A stretch of DNA of 64,000 nucleotides from the NCBI GenBank assembly GCA_029204225.1, contig CM055111.1:20927854-20991853 (forward strand), written 5' to 3'. The notes beneath the pieces were generated by a model. That model was not told where the DNA came from, did not search any database, and was given only the letters and a program-made list of their open reading frames with translations. The translations under genes and the position numbers were made by a program. This DNA comes from Diphasiastrum complanatum. Lineage: Eukaryota > Streptophyta > Lycopodiopsida > Lycopodiales > Lycopodiaceae. Shown in pieces: positions 12,341-23,101 of the stretch (positions are counted from its first letter, which is position 1; the number at the start of each line of letters is the position of its first letter).

Positions 12341-12569
12341 GAGGTTTAAAATTACAAAATGGAGTCCCATTCAAGGAATTGACATGGGATGTTAATAAAT
12401 CAAGCTATCACAATAGCTTCTAATGGCTTTACTAGTAATTTTAAATATTGGTTGGAATACTTGGATCCAACTCTAAGAAACACGTGAATCTTCCAAGCCA
12501 CTAATCCACCCGCAAGATTTATTAACGCCCTATATGCTAAATCTGTTGGAAACAAGTCAGATAAAGCCA

Positions 12570-13160
12570 AAAAGCTAAAGAAGCCTTTAATAGAATGCAA
12601 CTTTGTGACATGAACAAGATCAATGAATTTGTCCAATATTGTAAACAACTTATCTATAAATTCCAAGGTCACCATGATAGCTCTATCAAAATTGCCTTTG
12701 TTCATAAACTCCCTAAATCTCTTTCCACCATTGTTCTCCAAAAATTATTTGACAAGAAATTAGATATAGAAACAAATTTAATTGGCCTTTTACAACGGAC
12801 CATTTATGAATGCATTGTTGATTTATTTGTTCTCAAATATGTTTCCAAAACTATTACTAAGAGTAACCCCTCTATTTTCTTCTGTAAGCAGAATTTTCAG
12901 ACACTTGATTTTTTTTGTGCATGTTCTTGTTCTTATTCCCACAAGTCTTTTAATACATTTGTAAAGTTGTCTCTCGTCGTCCTTCTTTCTGCAATCGACA
13001 ATCCAAGAAAATCTACTTGAAAAAAAACTAACCAAATCTCCCCAAGCTTGTTTCATCTATGAAAAATCTACACATTGGGCTAAAGATTGTCCTGATAAAT
13101 CCAAACATAAGCATCTTTCCAATATCCAATTTAAAGAGTTTTCTGATTATCAGATTCAAG
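12570..13160 (+). pseudogene. Capsid/gag-like fragment with one zinc knuckle
   Basis: A plus frame at 12595-12880 encodes a helical-looking polypeptide (NKINEFVQYCKQL, then HKLPKSLSTIVLQKLFDKK) followed by a basic stretch. At about 13050-13100, in a shifted frame, a knuckle-like motif has the C-X2-x-X4-H-X4-C spacing, with Tyr where the second Cys is expected. The order helical core, basic region, single knuckle is that of gag from some gypsy elements and of the capsid of plant pararetroviruses (Caulimoviridae) integrated in genomes. I cannot separate these by eye. It is broken by frameshifts, and its right side joins the P450-derived segment at 13170. No polymerase follows. Confidence 0.4.
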
Positions 13161-13169
13161 ATTCATCTA

Positions 13170-13759
13170 TAGGAGCTCGCATAGAAGGGCTGAGCATCCG
13201 ATACTTCTTCTACTTCGTAAATTTCCATTGCGGCTAGCTATGCCAGAAACTGGATCGCGACGGAGGTAGAGAGAAAAACATACACAACAGCGAAGAAGAA
13301 GAAGAAGAAGAAGAAGAAAAACAGAGAAGCGACGACGAAGAAGAAGAAAAAAATAATAATTATGCTCGTCGTATTTTGTTTTGTTTTGTTTTAGATTATA
13401 CCTTGAGTCGGGCCACGCGTTCACACAGAAAATCACAATATTAAAATTAAAAACATGTTAACGAGTGCTCCAAAAATAGCATTTAATAAAATTAAAAAGC
13501 CTAATATATGAATTCCTCCTTTTTAGAGGGAAACTAATTGTCCATGTTTAGACCAACAAACACACAATTTGCAAACACCATATGTCTATGAGCATGATAT
13601 ATTTCTTAGAACAAAATACAATGTAGTAGGTGGGAAAAGGTAGGGAAAGCTTAGTGTAGTTGAATGGAGACCATCACACACGAAGATTTGTCATAGATAT
13701 ATAAATATTTAACTCATTATTTATAGTATATCTTTAAAGCCCCTTTCAGACTACACTAC
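13170..13759 (-). pseudogene. P450 5' region, copy 1 (first codons, leader, promoter)
   Basis: This is about 590 bp highly similar to 19175-19755. On the minus strand, ATG near 13232 opens MEIYEVEEVSDAQPFYASS and then stops matching at 13170, where the sequence meets the fragment to its left. Upstream lie a CT/TTC-rich leader, a TTTTG repeat (AAAAC on the minus strand) and AT-rich promoter-like DNA. Copy 2 has a G-box CACGTG; the same site here is CACGCG (13414-13419). The right boundary, ctacactac at 13759, is the same as in copy 2, after which the two flanks differ. Only about 19 codons of the P450 remain. Confidence 0.75.
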
Positions 13760-13791
13760 CTTGTAAGTGCAGTGGCAACCTCACTTACAAG
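13760..13791. other. Perfect 10-bp inverted repeat beside the P450 segment
   Basis: cttgtaagtg (13760-13769) and cacttacaag (13782-13791) are exact reverse complements with a 12-bp loop. The hairpin begins at the base following the shared boundary ctacactac. It is absent at the copy 2 boundary. Confidence 0.7.
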
Positions 13792-13820
13792 CCAGTGTAG
13801 GTGCCTGCTAGCAATCTCAC

Positions 13821-14435
13821 TGTAGTCGCTTTATTTCATATCCTTTCTTCAACCCAAGATCCAAGCACACAAGCATCAAGGAGATGAAGGTAGTCGGCAC
13901 GCGAAGGTTCAATCCCATGAGAGCGATAGCTTATCTCAGATTTCAGCATGTATGAAAGATCCAGATCTAACTCTAACATTCATCAACACTACATCCATTA
14001 ACCCTAAGATCCACAATGATAATAGCTTACTCTTTCTCTCTCTCCAATTCTCTCTCACAAAAAGCATAAGAAATAGCAATTCCAATAACATTCAAATCCA
14101 AGAATTAGCAAATACAAAAACATGAGAGATGGAGGAATAGAGATAAAGAGCAAGGACATTCACAAGTCCATTCCATAAGAGAACCAATCTGCTTGTATTG
14201 AAATGAAGATTTGAACATGAGGAGCAACTCGAGTTGGATCCTATTTATAGTGGAGGAAAGGGCCTTGGCCTCAAAATCCTTTTGGCCCATTTCTACCTCC
14301 CTAACTATTCAAATTTAAAAAAGAGTGGTAACCCATTCAAAATTGGAGGGAAACAATTTGAAATTGAAATTTGGTGGAAAGTCCTATTTTATTCACTAAC
14401 TTGACATTTAGGCCCTACAACATTAAAGTCCCGCA
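13821..14435 (-). mobile_element. 3' LTR of the LTR-gag-LTR element
   Basis: It aligns along its length with 17014-17790, apart from the long (CT)n and (AC)n tract in the other copy. Shared text includes ccaagatccaagcacacaag, the first 20 bases of a longer identical run. A TATA box lies at 14241-14250 on the minus strand. The right end is placed at ca 14434-14435 because homology to the other LTR becomes patchy after gcaaaaag. Confidence 0.75.
14241..14250 (-). promoter_or_regulatory. LTR TATA box
   Basis: The minus strand reads CTATAAATAG. The same box is at 17597-17606 in the partner LTR, which supports the transcription direction assigned to the element. Confidence 0.6.
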
Positions 14436-14471
14436 AAAAGGCCTAACTACTTGGTCCTGGGTTGTTGTCAA

Positions 14472-14606
14472 TCATTGGAGTTGTGCCACATAATCTATTG
14501 TTTGTTGTGCTTTCTTCTTATCAGCTTCAAATTTCTCTTCATGCTGCTTGGCGATCTTGAGCTCTCTATCCAACTGGATGATCTTTTGGCTGATTAAGGT
14601 AGTTGG
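14472..14606 (-). pseudogene. Coiled-coil segment between gag and 3' LTR
   Basis: A minus frame gives SQKIIQLDRELKIAKQHEEK followed by a further run of charged residues, Lys- and Glu-rich with heptad-like spacing, then a stop at about 14474. It is not similar to the related gag copies at 27.0 or 9.1 kb and is preceded by the 80-bp block that recurs inverted at 17853. It may be captured host coding DNA or an element-specific tail. Confidence 0.45.
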
Positions 14607-14684
14607 AGGGTTTGCGGATCCCAAGGCAACCCTAACCCTAGTTAATAAGTGAGAGGGATTTGGCACCCTGCGTGTGTAAGTCTC
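14605..14684 (-). repeat. 80-bp block, inverted copy at 17853-17932
   Basis: Both copies contain acttacacacg, gggtgccaaatccctctcac, actagggttaggg and gggatccgcaaaccctccaa when read in the same direction, with only a few mismatches. This one joins directly to the gag knuckle. The other lies just outside the 5' LTR. Confidence 0.8.
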
Positions 14685-14689
14685 TGGCA

Positions 14690-15660
14690 TATCGTTGATG
14701 GATAATTCGAGGATTAAAATGACAATAATCAGTCTCATGATCAGGTGAAATGCATAGATGACAAATACTGGTTGTCATTCGTCATTTCAATTGTGGACAT
14801 TCGTTCATGGTATGGTTGTCCGTACAAATGGAACACCAGACATTTTCCTTGATAGAAAAAGTCTTAGCAAATTGTTCAGGTTCCTTCTTCGATTTACCAT
14901 GGATATCTTCCAAAGTTTTGATCTTTTCATCAAACTGTGACTACAACTTTTCCATCTGCATCTGCTACTTCTGTCCAAGTTTTTCGAACTCGTCAAGCAT
15001 CATCTCTACAATAGCGTTGATATTTGTTGATGCAATAGTGGTGGATGTCGTAGTGGTCTGCCCTGCTATATAAGGCAACAATCCAATATTTGGTTCATCA
15101 TCTGAATCTTCATCCTCCTCTCATATTGCATCATCCATAGCATTTTGTAATGATGCATACTCGTTATGACATTTCAGCTCGCGTTTGATCCTTTTAGGTA
15201 GACCTGTCAAAAACCACATAATCATGGCATCATCACTAATAAACTCGAGTACGCACTCAGATCTGAGGCATTTAACACGTTCAATATAGTCTCGTACCAG
15301 TTCTCTCTTTCCCATTTTGATTTTACTTAAAAACAAGAAAGGGTCTTCCATAAACGTCCGAGGTTTAAACCGTGTGATAAGGGCTCGTTTAACAGTTTTC
15401 TAATCTGTACGCTCCGTTTCATCTTGATTATAATACCAATCTTGCACTGCACCCGTTAAGGGCATTGGAAATAGCTTAAGTTTATCTTCAAGATGAACTT
15501 CGCCATAAACCTCACAAGATTTCATATAGATTCTGAGATATCTGATTGGATCAGATAATCCATTATACTTGGATATATCTAATCGAGGTGATCTTCTAAC
15601 AATGATTACATCAAAATTCATTGGAGGGACACCTCTGGCAGCCATTCTTGCAAATCAAAT
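14690..15660 (-). pseudogene. Ty3/gypsy gag of the LTR-gag-LTR element
   Basis: On the minus strand 15645-15400 gives SPRLDISKYNGLSDPIRYLR, then GAVQDWYYNQDE. 15351-15121 gives IKMGKRELVRDYIERVK and MIMWFLTGLPKRIKRELK, a Retrotrans_gag core. A Gln/Glu-rich linker (15060-14800) leads to a zinc knuckle, CHLCISPDHETDYC (CX2CX4HX4C), near 14750-14710 in a shifted frame. The start is close to 15645, just after the leader. A frameshift near 15375 and others downstream break it. The closest relative here is 27042-28100. Confidence 0.8.
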
Positions 15661-16990
15661 CAATTAGACAATGAGATTCAATCTAGATTTTTTCAATTAG
15701 AATCTATCTCAAATCAGATTTGTAAAACTTCTATCACTTGACAATAATCCGATTTCTGATTTTTGGAAAAAGATCTGTGATCAAGCGATCAACACTTCTA
15801 AGAATAATGATTTCTCATAATCAGAATCAAACTGTAACAGAATTGCTCAAAATTTTAACAGAGGCTAGATTTGAAAAATTAGAACCTATAAATAGTATGG
15901 GCGAAAGATTCTTAGACGAAGGTTGACTCGGCGAAGGTTCTTCAGTGCTATTTTGGATAAAAAAAAATTTCTGATCTAGCTATGTTTTGACAAATCTGAA
16001 AAATTAACCTTTGTCGAACTCACAGAGAGTAAATTTGACTTGGATAAGGCTAGGGTAGAATTGGCAAAGGTTTTGATGGACAAATAGTATGGTTTTTGCA
16101 GTCTGATGAGGATAAAAATAGAGATTTTTTAAGATCCTGATAACAATAACGTTCGTCAAACTCAAAAATGGTAGCTTACTATAAATAGTATCATCAAACA
16201 TTCCAGCAAAAATTACAAATGTAATATTGTTACTTTTGCAAAAAAAAGTCTTTTTTTTACAAAAATAGGCCAATATGATACGTGGCTTCTGCTTATCATT
16301 CGCCACAAACTCATTGATGAATCAAAATAGTAAGTCAGACTGACACAAACTTTGGCGAAGGTTCTTGTGAGAAAACTGATAATTTTATAAAAAGGTATTA
16401 AACTCTTCAAAAAAATTACCAACCACTAGATGAACAGTCACTTTGGCCATCTATTTTTAGAATTAATGTTTCCCGACCTGGTAGTAGATAGATCTGAATC
16501 ACACCTATGCATAGTGAATCGGACGAAGGTTCTTTTTTGTATTTTTTAGGATTTTGAGTGTTTTTTGATGTTTTCTAATGATTTTTCTGATGTTTTCGCA
16601 AATTTGCTGAGAAGGAATGTTCGCCCTTCAAGCTAAAGGTTCTGTGAGCAAAACCGAAAGTGCCTACAACTCGGTGAACGTTTCCTGAAATAGAGTAAAA
16701 AGTATCAGCTTTGATGACAATTTTGTCTCCTTTTGACCAAAATCTGACTAATTTGACTGATTTTTGTTGTTTTTTCTGATTTTTTAGATCCAAAATCTTA
16801 AGAACGATGATCTAAATAGTTTTCCTTGTTCAATAATCAAATCAGATTTCAAACAAGAAGATCCACTCAAATCAGGCAAAATCATAATTTAACCCTAAAA
16901 TGCAATTTTAACAATATTCATGCCAAGACAAGATGCCTAATGCAAGCTAACCATCAACCAAACATGTTGTAAACTGAAAAATTGGTGTAG
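15660..16990 (-). other. Long gag leader with dispersed cgaaggttc motif
   Basis: About 1.3 kb between primer site and gag has no coding frame. The motif cgaaggtt, or close variants, recurs on the plus strand (for example 15918, 15931, 16355, 16526). The same motif is clustered at 28345-28405 in the leader of the related gag at 27-28 kb. It could be an RNA packaging or structural region; that is inference. Confidence 0.55.
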
Positions 16991-17009
16991 CTCCCCAACA
17001 ACGGCGCCA
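16991..17009 (-). other. Primer binding site, tRNA-Asp type
   Basis: The minus strand reads TGGCGCCGTTGTTGGGGAG, complementary with about two mismatches to the 3' end of plant tRNA-Asp (..CCCCGGCAACGGCGCCA). It lies four bases (attt) after the LTR end at 17014. Confidence 0.8.
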
Positions 17010-17013
17010 AAAT

Positions 17014-17790
<777 letters not shown>

Positions 17791-17852
17791 AAAAGAACTA
17801 AAGTCCTTCTATTGACTTGTAAATAATCAAATCTCTATGTGATCATCGGGTT

Positions 17853-17932
17853 GGACTTACACACGTAGGGTGCCAAATCCCTCTCACTTATTTACTAGGG
17901 TTAGGGTGGCCTTGGGATCCGCAAACCCTCCA
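17853..17932 (+). repeat. 80-bp block, inverted partner of 14605-14684
   Basis: This is the plus-strand copy of the block described at 14605-14684. It lies about 60 bp outside the 5' LTR and is followed by tcaacgagccacctcctttc, which has no match at the other site. Confidence 0.8.
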
Positions 17933-18040
17933 ACACTCAACGAGCCACCTCCTTTCACATTAGGAGGGTCCTCCCATGATTGATAGGCCCCACTCCCCCC
18001 TTCGCAACTCACACTCTCTCCATGGCCCGTTTCAAACTAC

Positions 18041-18197
<157 letters not shown>

Positions 18198-18372
18198 ATG
18201 CTCCTTCGTTCAGTTTTACTTTGCTACGCTACCAAACAAGTGGACAATGACAGATGTACCGCTTCTCCAAAAATACAAGGTCCAATTAACATTCTACACT
18301 TGCATAAGAAAAGTTTTTTTTACCTTAAGTGGTTTTCTCACTTAAAATTTAAAGTTCAAAATTCCCAAAATT

Positions 18373-18562
18373 TGAGTCACCCATTTTTCAAGCCATCTAG
18401 TTTTTGAGGCATCAATATTTCGAGGCATCATTTTTTTTGAGTCAACCATTTTTTTGAGTCATCCATTTTTCGAGTCATCATTTTTCGTGTCACCCATTTT
18501 TTTGAGTCATTAATTTTTTGAGAAATCCATTTTTCGAGTCACCCATTTTTCAAGTCATCAAT
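18373..18562. repeat. Minisatellite, about 16 bp unit, 12 copies
   Basis: Units close to gagtcacccattttt or gagtcatcatttttc recur from 18373 to 18560 with 14-19 bp spacing. The array ends where gag-derived DNA begins. Confidence 0.8.
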
Positions 18563-18895
18563 TTGGACATTCCTCGCATTATCACGAACACCACCCAGAA
18601 AATCCAATTGTTCTAGCCATATAAGATGGCTATGCGATTCAACAAGGCCCAACGAACAACATATGTTTCATCTGTGGTGAATAGGCCACTTTATGGTTGA
18701 TTGTCTATGCAAAACATAATACCATGCCAAATGCCTAGACTATGTTAGGAAACACAATTTCAAAGGCTGTCTGCAACAACCTAGTAAGATCCTACTTGCC
18801 CACCATGTCCGTTACGACTCCGGATAGATCCCAACGATGATAACACAAGCACCATAGCAATCAACAACTACACCTGCTGCTCAACTTGCAGCTGC
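18562..18895 (+). pseudogene. gag zinc-knuckle fragment
   Basis: This aligns with 9250-9570, sharing cattatcacgaacaccaccc-like text, atggctatgcgattcaacaa, and gaataggccactttatgg. It encodes the decayed end of the family C gag around the second knuckle. The right side breaks off near 18895, where P450-derived DNA begins on the other strand. Confidence 0.75.
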
Positions 18896-19233
18896 TCTGG
18901 TAAGTTGCCTAAAAGCCACTGTCTGGTCATTATCTTTAAGCACCTCCTAGCGAGCTCTGCATTTGACACCACCACATTGAGATTGGATCCCATACACACT
19001 GATATGATCGGGCTGTAGCGCTCTGCCCATTTCATGAAGTAGCAGAAGCACACAAGAGCGATGCTAGGAAGGTTGCCAATGATGGGCCAGGGGCGAGGAC
19101 CGGGAGGGAGCCATGGCCGCCATAGCAGCTTGAAGGTGAGGTAGAGGAGGACGACAGAGAGGAGTAGGATGAAGTAGGAGCTCACATAGAAGGGCTGAGC
19201 ATCCGATACTTCCTCTACTTCGTAAACTTCCAT
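18895..19233 (-). pseudogene. Cytochrome P450 first-exon N-terminal fragment, copy 2
   Basis: ATG at 19233 opens an acidic start (MEVYEVEEVSDAQ), a hydrophobic segment of about 20 residues (FILLLSVVLLYLTFKLL; ER membrane anchor) and the proline hinge PPGPRPWPIIGNL, diagnostic of plant A-type microsomal P450s. It continues MGSNLNVVVSNAELAR. After that the frame drifts: a single-base loss near 18945-18950 shifts the reading, and the other frame there gives LKDNDQTVAFR, the expected family text. The fragment stops near residue 110 of about 500, before any haem-binding region, at a junction with gag DNA. Role of the family: haem monooxygenase on the ER. The subfamily cannot be assigned. Confidence 0.85.
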
Positions 19234-19755
19234 CACTGCTAGTTATGCCAGAAACTGGATTGCGACGGAGGTAGAGATAAAAACATACATAGCAACGAAG
19301 AAGAAGAAGAAAAAGAACAGAGAAGCGACGAGAAGAAGAAGAAGAAAATAATTATCCTCATCATATTTGTTTTGTTTTGTTTTAGATTATACCTTGAGTC
19401 GGGCCACGTGTTCACACGGAAAATCACTAGAAACAATATTAAAATCAAAAACATGTTAATGAGTGCTCCAAAAATAGCATTTAATAAAATTAAAAAGCCT
19501 AATATATGAATTCCTCCTTTTTAGGAGGAAACTAATTGTTCATGTTTAGACCAACAAACACACAATTTGCAAACACCATGTCTATGAGCATGATATATTT
19601 CTTAGAAGAAAATACAATGTAGTAGGTGGGGAAGGGTAGGTAAAGATTAGTCTAGTTGAATGGAGACCATCACACAACACAATTTGTCATAGATATATAA
19701 ATATTGAACTCATTGTTTATAGTATATCTGTAAGGCCCCTTTCAGACTACACTAC
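19234..19755 (-). promoter_or_regulatory. P450 leader and promoter-like region, copy 2
   Basis: Upstream of the P450 ATG lie a TTC-rich leader (19300-19350), a TTTTG repeat (19369-19381), a G-box CACGTG at 19405-19410 and AT-rich DNA. It aligns with 13233-13759. The shared segment ends at ctacactac (19755). I infer that it holds the native promoter; transcription is not shown. Confidence 0.55.
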
Positions 19756-20530
19756 TGGTTGCGCTAGTTCTTGCTGTCCATTAGGCCTTATGGGACTGAA
19801 ACTTTCTGGATCTGGCCGTTTAAGCAGTGTGACATCCAGATTTAGCTTTGTGGTGGTCTGTTGTTGAGTGGAACTCTCAAACTTTGTTTGAATCTTGTTA
19901 TTGGTTGGCGTCAAACGTAAAGGACAATCTCCAAGCTTAGTCTTTCCCTTCTCAAGGCACTGCTCTGTTGGAGGCTGCATAGATGTAGCTTTGTGATGAC
20001 TCTGATCGTTTTGCCTTCAAGAGGCATTGTTGACATTGTTTTCCTTTGTAATTCATCAACTAGAAGTTGTTGCAAGAATTGTTTTAGGAGGCTCGGTAAA
20101 ATCCGCTGGACTACATTCGTTGCCAATTTCTTGACTCTTCCGCTATCCCTGGTTGGAGGAATTTTACCCACTCCGTCTTCTGTGACGTTGGTGATTCACT
20201 TCTGGCCGTGTGAACATGCTTTGGGATTTTTGTCACATTCCTTTTATTCTCATCTGATTCATAACCAGGTGACACTAGAATTTTTCGTTTGTAGTGTAGC
20301 TCTCATTGGATGGATTCGTATGGTCATATGGAGTTTGTCGATGCAAGCAAGAAGTAGTCATAGCTATTTTTCTTGGATCCCTTAGTGGACAATCCCAACT
20401 ATTAGTTGATGCCATGCCCCTGACATGTCAATTCAATGTCTCATCACCCAAAAAGGGTTTCCAGCAGAGATGAAGTTGAGAGCCGAGTCTGAGAGCACGA
20501 GAATTTTAAGTGATAGGCTAAATGAATATT
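19756..20530 (-). other. Unassigned stretch with protein-like minus frames
   Basis: 19747-19980 (minus) gives a Gln/Thr-rich piece including NKIQTKFESSTQQQTTTKLN and later RPDPESFSPIRPNGQQ; 19911-20171 overlaps in another frame. The composition is protein-like, but I recognise no family and the frames are short. It may be degraded coding DNA of a host gene or an element. 20380-20530 leads into a family C LTR. Confidence 0.35.
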
Positions 20531-20532
20531 CT

Positions 20533-20860
20533 GTGAGCCCCACGGTATTTCCCGAAAGATGGATAGCCATGTGGGAGCTAGTAATTTGGACTCTCTCAAC
20601 TTGAGTTATGTTTTTAATAAAGAGGCCTCCTATTATCTAGTACGAGATGGACCTCAACCTATTATAGATTGGGGTTCACTTAGTTGCAAGAGGTGGACTT
20701 CAAAATAAGATACAATTGGGTTCTACAGCTCGTGGGTACAGATAGAGGCCTCCACCACGAGTTTCAAAGCATGTAATTTGTATTGAAATGTTGTTGTTTT
20801 GTTAATTGAAGGTTCTACTACTTGCATTTCTTTCCATGCTCCATCTTCATGCATATAGTT
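20533..20860 (+). mobile_element. Family C LTR-like fragment
   Basis: It begins TGAGCCCCACGGTATTTCCC and continues gaaagatgg and catgtgggagctagtaattt, as in the starts of the LTRs at 12036 and 37482. Later sequence diverges. Upstream gagagccgagtctgagag also matches the pre-LTR text of those copies. Confidence 0.6.
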
Positions 20861-20909
20861 TGGGTACTGATGTATGAATGTGTTTCTTGTTAATTACTCT
20901 TTTAAGGAT

Positions 20910-21205
20910 TGGTTTGGGATTAGTATCAGGTAGATGTGCAGGGCTTGGAGGCTGATCCATCATTCTACTCAATTCAGATGCTTCTTAGTTATCGGCTCCC
21001 TGAGGAGTTCTTCTTACAACTATTGAGTGACAATTTTAGGAAGCACTTTGTAGGATTCCCATTTGTGTTAGCATCAAGTAGATGTGCAGGACTTGGAGAT
21101 TGATCCACCATTCCATTGAGTTCTGATGTTTCCCAGTTTCTGGCTCCCTAAGGAGTTCTTCTTACAACTATTGAGTGACAGTTGTAAGAAGCACTTTGCA
21201 GGGCC
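20910..21205 (+). repeat. Two-copy tandem duplication, about 148 bp
   Basis: The text gtagatgtgcagggcttgga at about 20930 recurs as gtagatgtgcaggacttgga at about 21078. Both continue through gagttcttcttacaactatt and gagtgacagttgtaagaagc-like text. No coding function is evident. Confidence 0.75.
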
Positions 21206-21696
21206 TGTGATTTCAGTTTTAAAGAGGTTGTGTTGATTTTGTGATCCCAGTAGGAGTAGATTTAGTTTAGTTTTCTGATGTTTCTGTAGATTGGTTTAGT
21301 AATAATCTGCAGTCTGTAATAATAAAGCAAGAATTGAAGCAGTCTGTAGAAAGTAGGAATCGAGTTCTGGTAGATCCTATGTCCAAGTTGAGCTTCCATT
21401 GACAGTAAAGGATCGAGATCAGGTCGTAGGTGTGTCTTTGACAGGCGTGACACACTACCATTATACTAACAGAGACAGCCGCTAGAAGCAGACCTGTTAC
21501 TAGGCAGATTCGTTGCTTAGCAGACTCTCTGTCAGAAGAATAGCAGCACACAAGGTCAAAATCACTGCAAATAGAGGAAGAAGAGACGCTAGCAGATCAA
21601 TAGAGACAAGGATATTCAAGCGCTAACATTGAAGAAGTAGAATCCGAGCACACATAGTTGGTGAATCAGTGAATAGAGACCTAGTAGATGCTTGCG
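21206..21696. other. No gene seen
   Basis: Short minus frames at 21262-21551 show no family-like motif. The stretch may be retroelement LTR or leader DNA, but no terminus was found. Confidence 0.4.
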
Positions 21697-22060
21697 CTAA
21701 CACCGACATGGATGATTGATGTCGCATTGTGCACACCAAGGATAGAAGGATAAAGAGTCATTTTGGTGTGGGCATTCTGATCTGCAATGTTTACCTCCAC
21801 ATCCGAAACACTGTACCATGTGCAAAATTCCATCACCTCTCAATTGATGCGCGTACACAGGTATCAAGTATCCTTTGATCCCTTCCACATAATATAATGG
21901 TGAGCCAGTATGAACTTCCTCTGCATGGGACGGTCCGCTTGCTTATATAACCAAAACTTCCACCACACCTTGTCCGATTAGTGATGAGTTTAAATTTCCT
22001 GAGACAAACCGGTCCAGACTGGTGATTACCAATTCTTTTTTGGTTTGACATTCAATTTAT
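21697..22060 (-). pseudogene. gag C-terminal fragment with two zinc knuckles
   Basis: A minus frame contains CFGCGGKHCRSEC (CX2CX3HX4C, one residue shorter than usual) and CAQCDINHPCRC nearby, preceded by GSPLYYVEGIKGYLIPVYAH. Paired knuckles of this kind end gag in several plant gypsy lineages. It lies on the 3' side of the pol at 23.1-25.1 kb, where gag would not be expected, so it is probably from another element. A frameshift and stop occur near 21950. Confidence 0.6.
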
Positions 22061-22678
22061 ACTCTCTAAGCACTGATTCAATAGGAAATAACCATGTAGT
22101 CTCCTCTCTGTACTGACTCTTCTCTCAAGCCCTATATTTTGACAGTAGTCCATGTAGGACAACTTACTGTCCTAAGATCCAATACACAAGATGGTAGGAA
22201 ATACTGGTTTTTCGCTAGTCTATGGAATCAATTAGGAATAATCGCCCTCACCTCTTATGGATGTGCAAGGTGTCACTCGTCCTCACAAATTGGTTTGAGA
22301 GAGACAGTTGAAGTCTTTTTCTTTTTTTTTTCTCTTTTTTCTCTTACTTTTCTCTCAGTCTTTCTTTCTCTCTCTTTTTCTATTTTTCTTTTTCTTTTTC
22401 TTTTTTTATATATATTTTTCTTCTGTGCCTTACCCATTGGGCGATGGAGTCACTCTCCACCCCACTTTATTGTTTCTATTCCCACTTTTTCCTTTCTCAA
22501 CCCCCCCTCAACTATGCATCTATACAGTCATTTATGCCCATAGAAGTTAGCAATGCCCAAATGCAGCTCAGAGTTTTTATAGAGATGCAATAAATATGTA
22601 TGCATAGAAAACTGAGACTTGCAACAGATGCTTACCATACCGTGTCTAGTGTATGATGCATAATAGCTAGGTGGGTGG
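22061..22678. other. Pyrimidine-rich DNA, no gene
   Basis: 22310-22430 is an imperfect TTTC/CT-rich tract. The frames spanning it are low-complexity artefacts. Confidence 0.6.
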
Positions 22679-22993
22679 TTATAGTGCATTCCTGCACATT
22701 TCTGTCCGTTGGTTTTTCAACTCCCCAGTGTAATTGGGGTCCACTTCTGCCACATCCACAAGGGCTGGATCGGCACCTTCCAGGAACATAAAATAAAACA
22801 TCTCATTTAGGGCTTTGCATTCCTTGGAAGTTATGTTACACATCGGCAGGTACAATGCTAGGTCCGCTCCTGACTCCATGGACTCATTGGGGTTGTACCA
22901 CCATTTGGTAAGGTGAATCCTGGTGGGTTTAGTCTTAGCGCCACAAGGTTGTAGTAACCAATTCTGCAGGCTGTAGGCATAGTGGTCGGCCAA
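22679..22993 (-). pseudogene. Unassigned minus frame downstream of RNase H
   Basis: A 104-codon frame (ADHYAYSLQNWLLQPCGAK, then ESGADLALYLPMCNIT, then FLEGADPALVDVAEVDPNYT) is protein-like and on the same strand as the pol at 23.1-25.1 kb. It could be a decayed link between RNase H and integrase or a different insertion. It has no recognisable integrase zinc motif. Confidence 0.35.
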
Positions 22994-23101
22994 TCTAATG
23001 ATATCAGCTTTCTGGTGCGCGGCAACAACTGAGAACCTACATAAGCTCTCGCAGGAATCTTGTAGTTCTCAAAACTACCTGGGATGAGTGGTCATGTGAA
23101 T

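Noticed and set aside
22139-22550. Two overlapping hydrophobic frames rich in Phe and Leu
   Set aside because: Produced by the TTTC/CT-rich tract; no conserved sequence and both frames open together.
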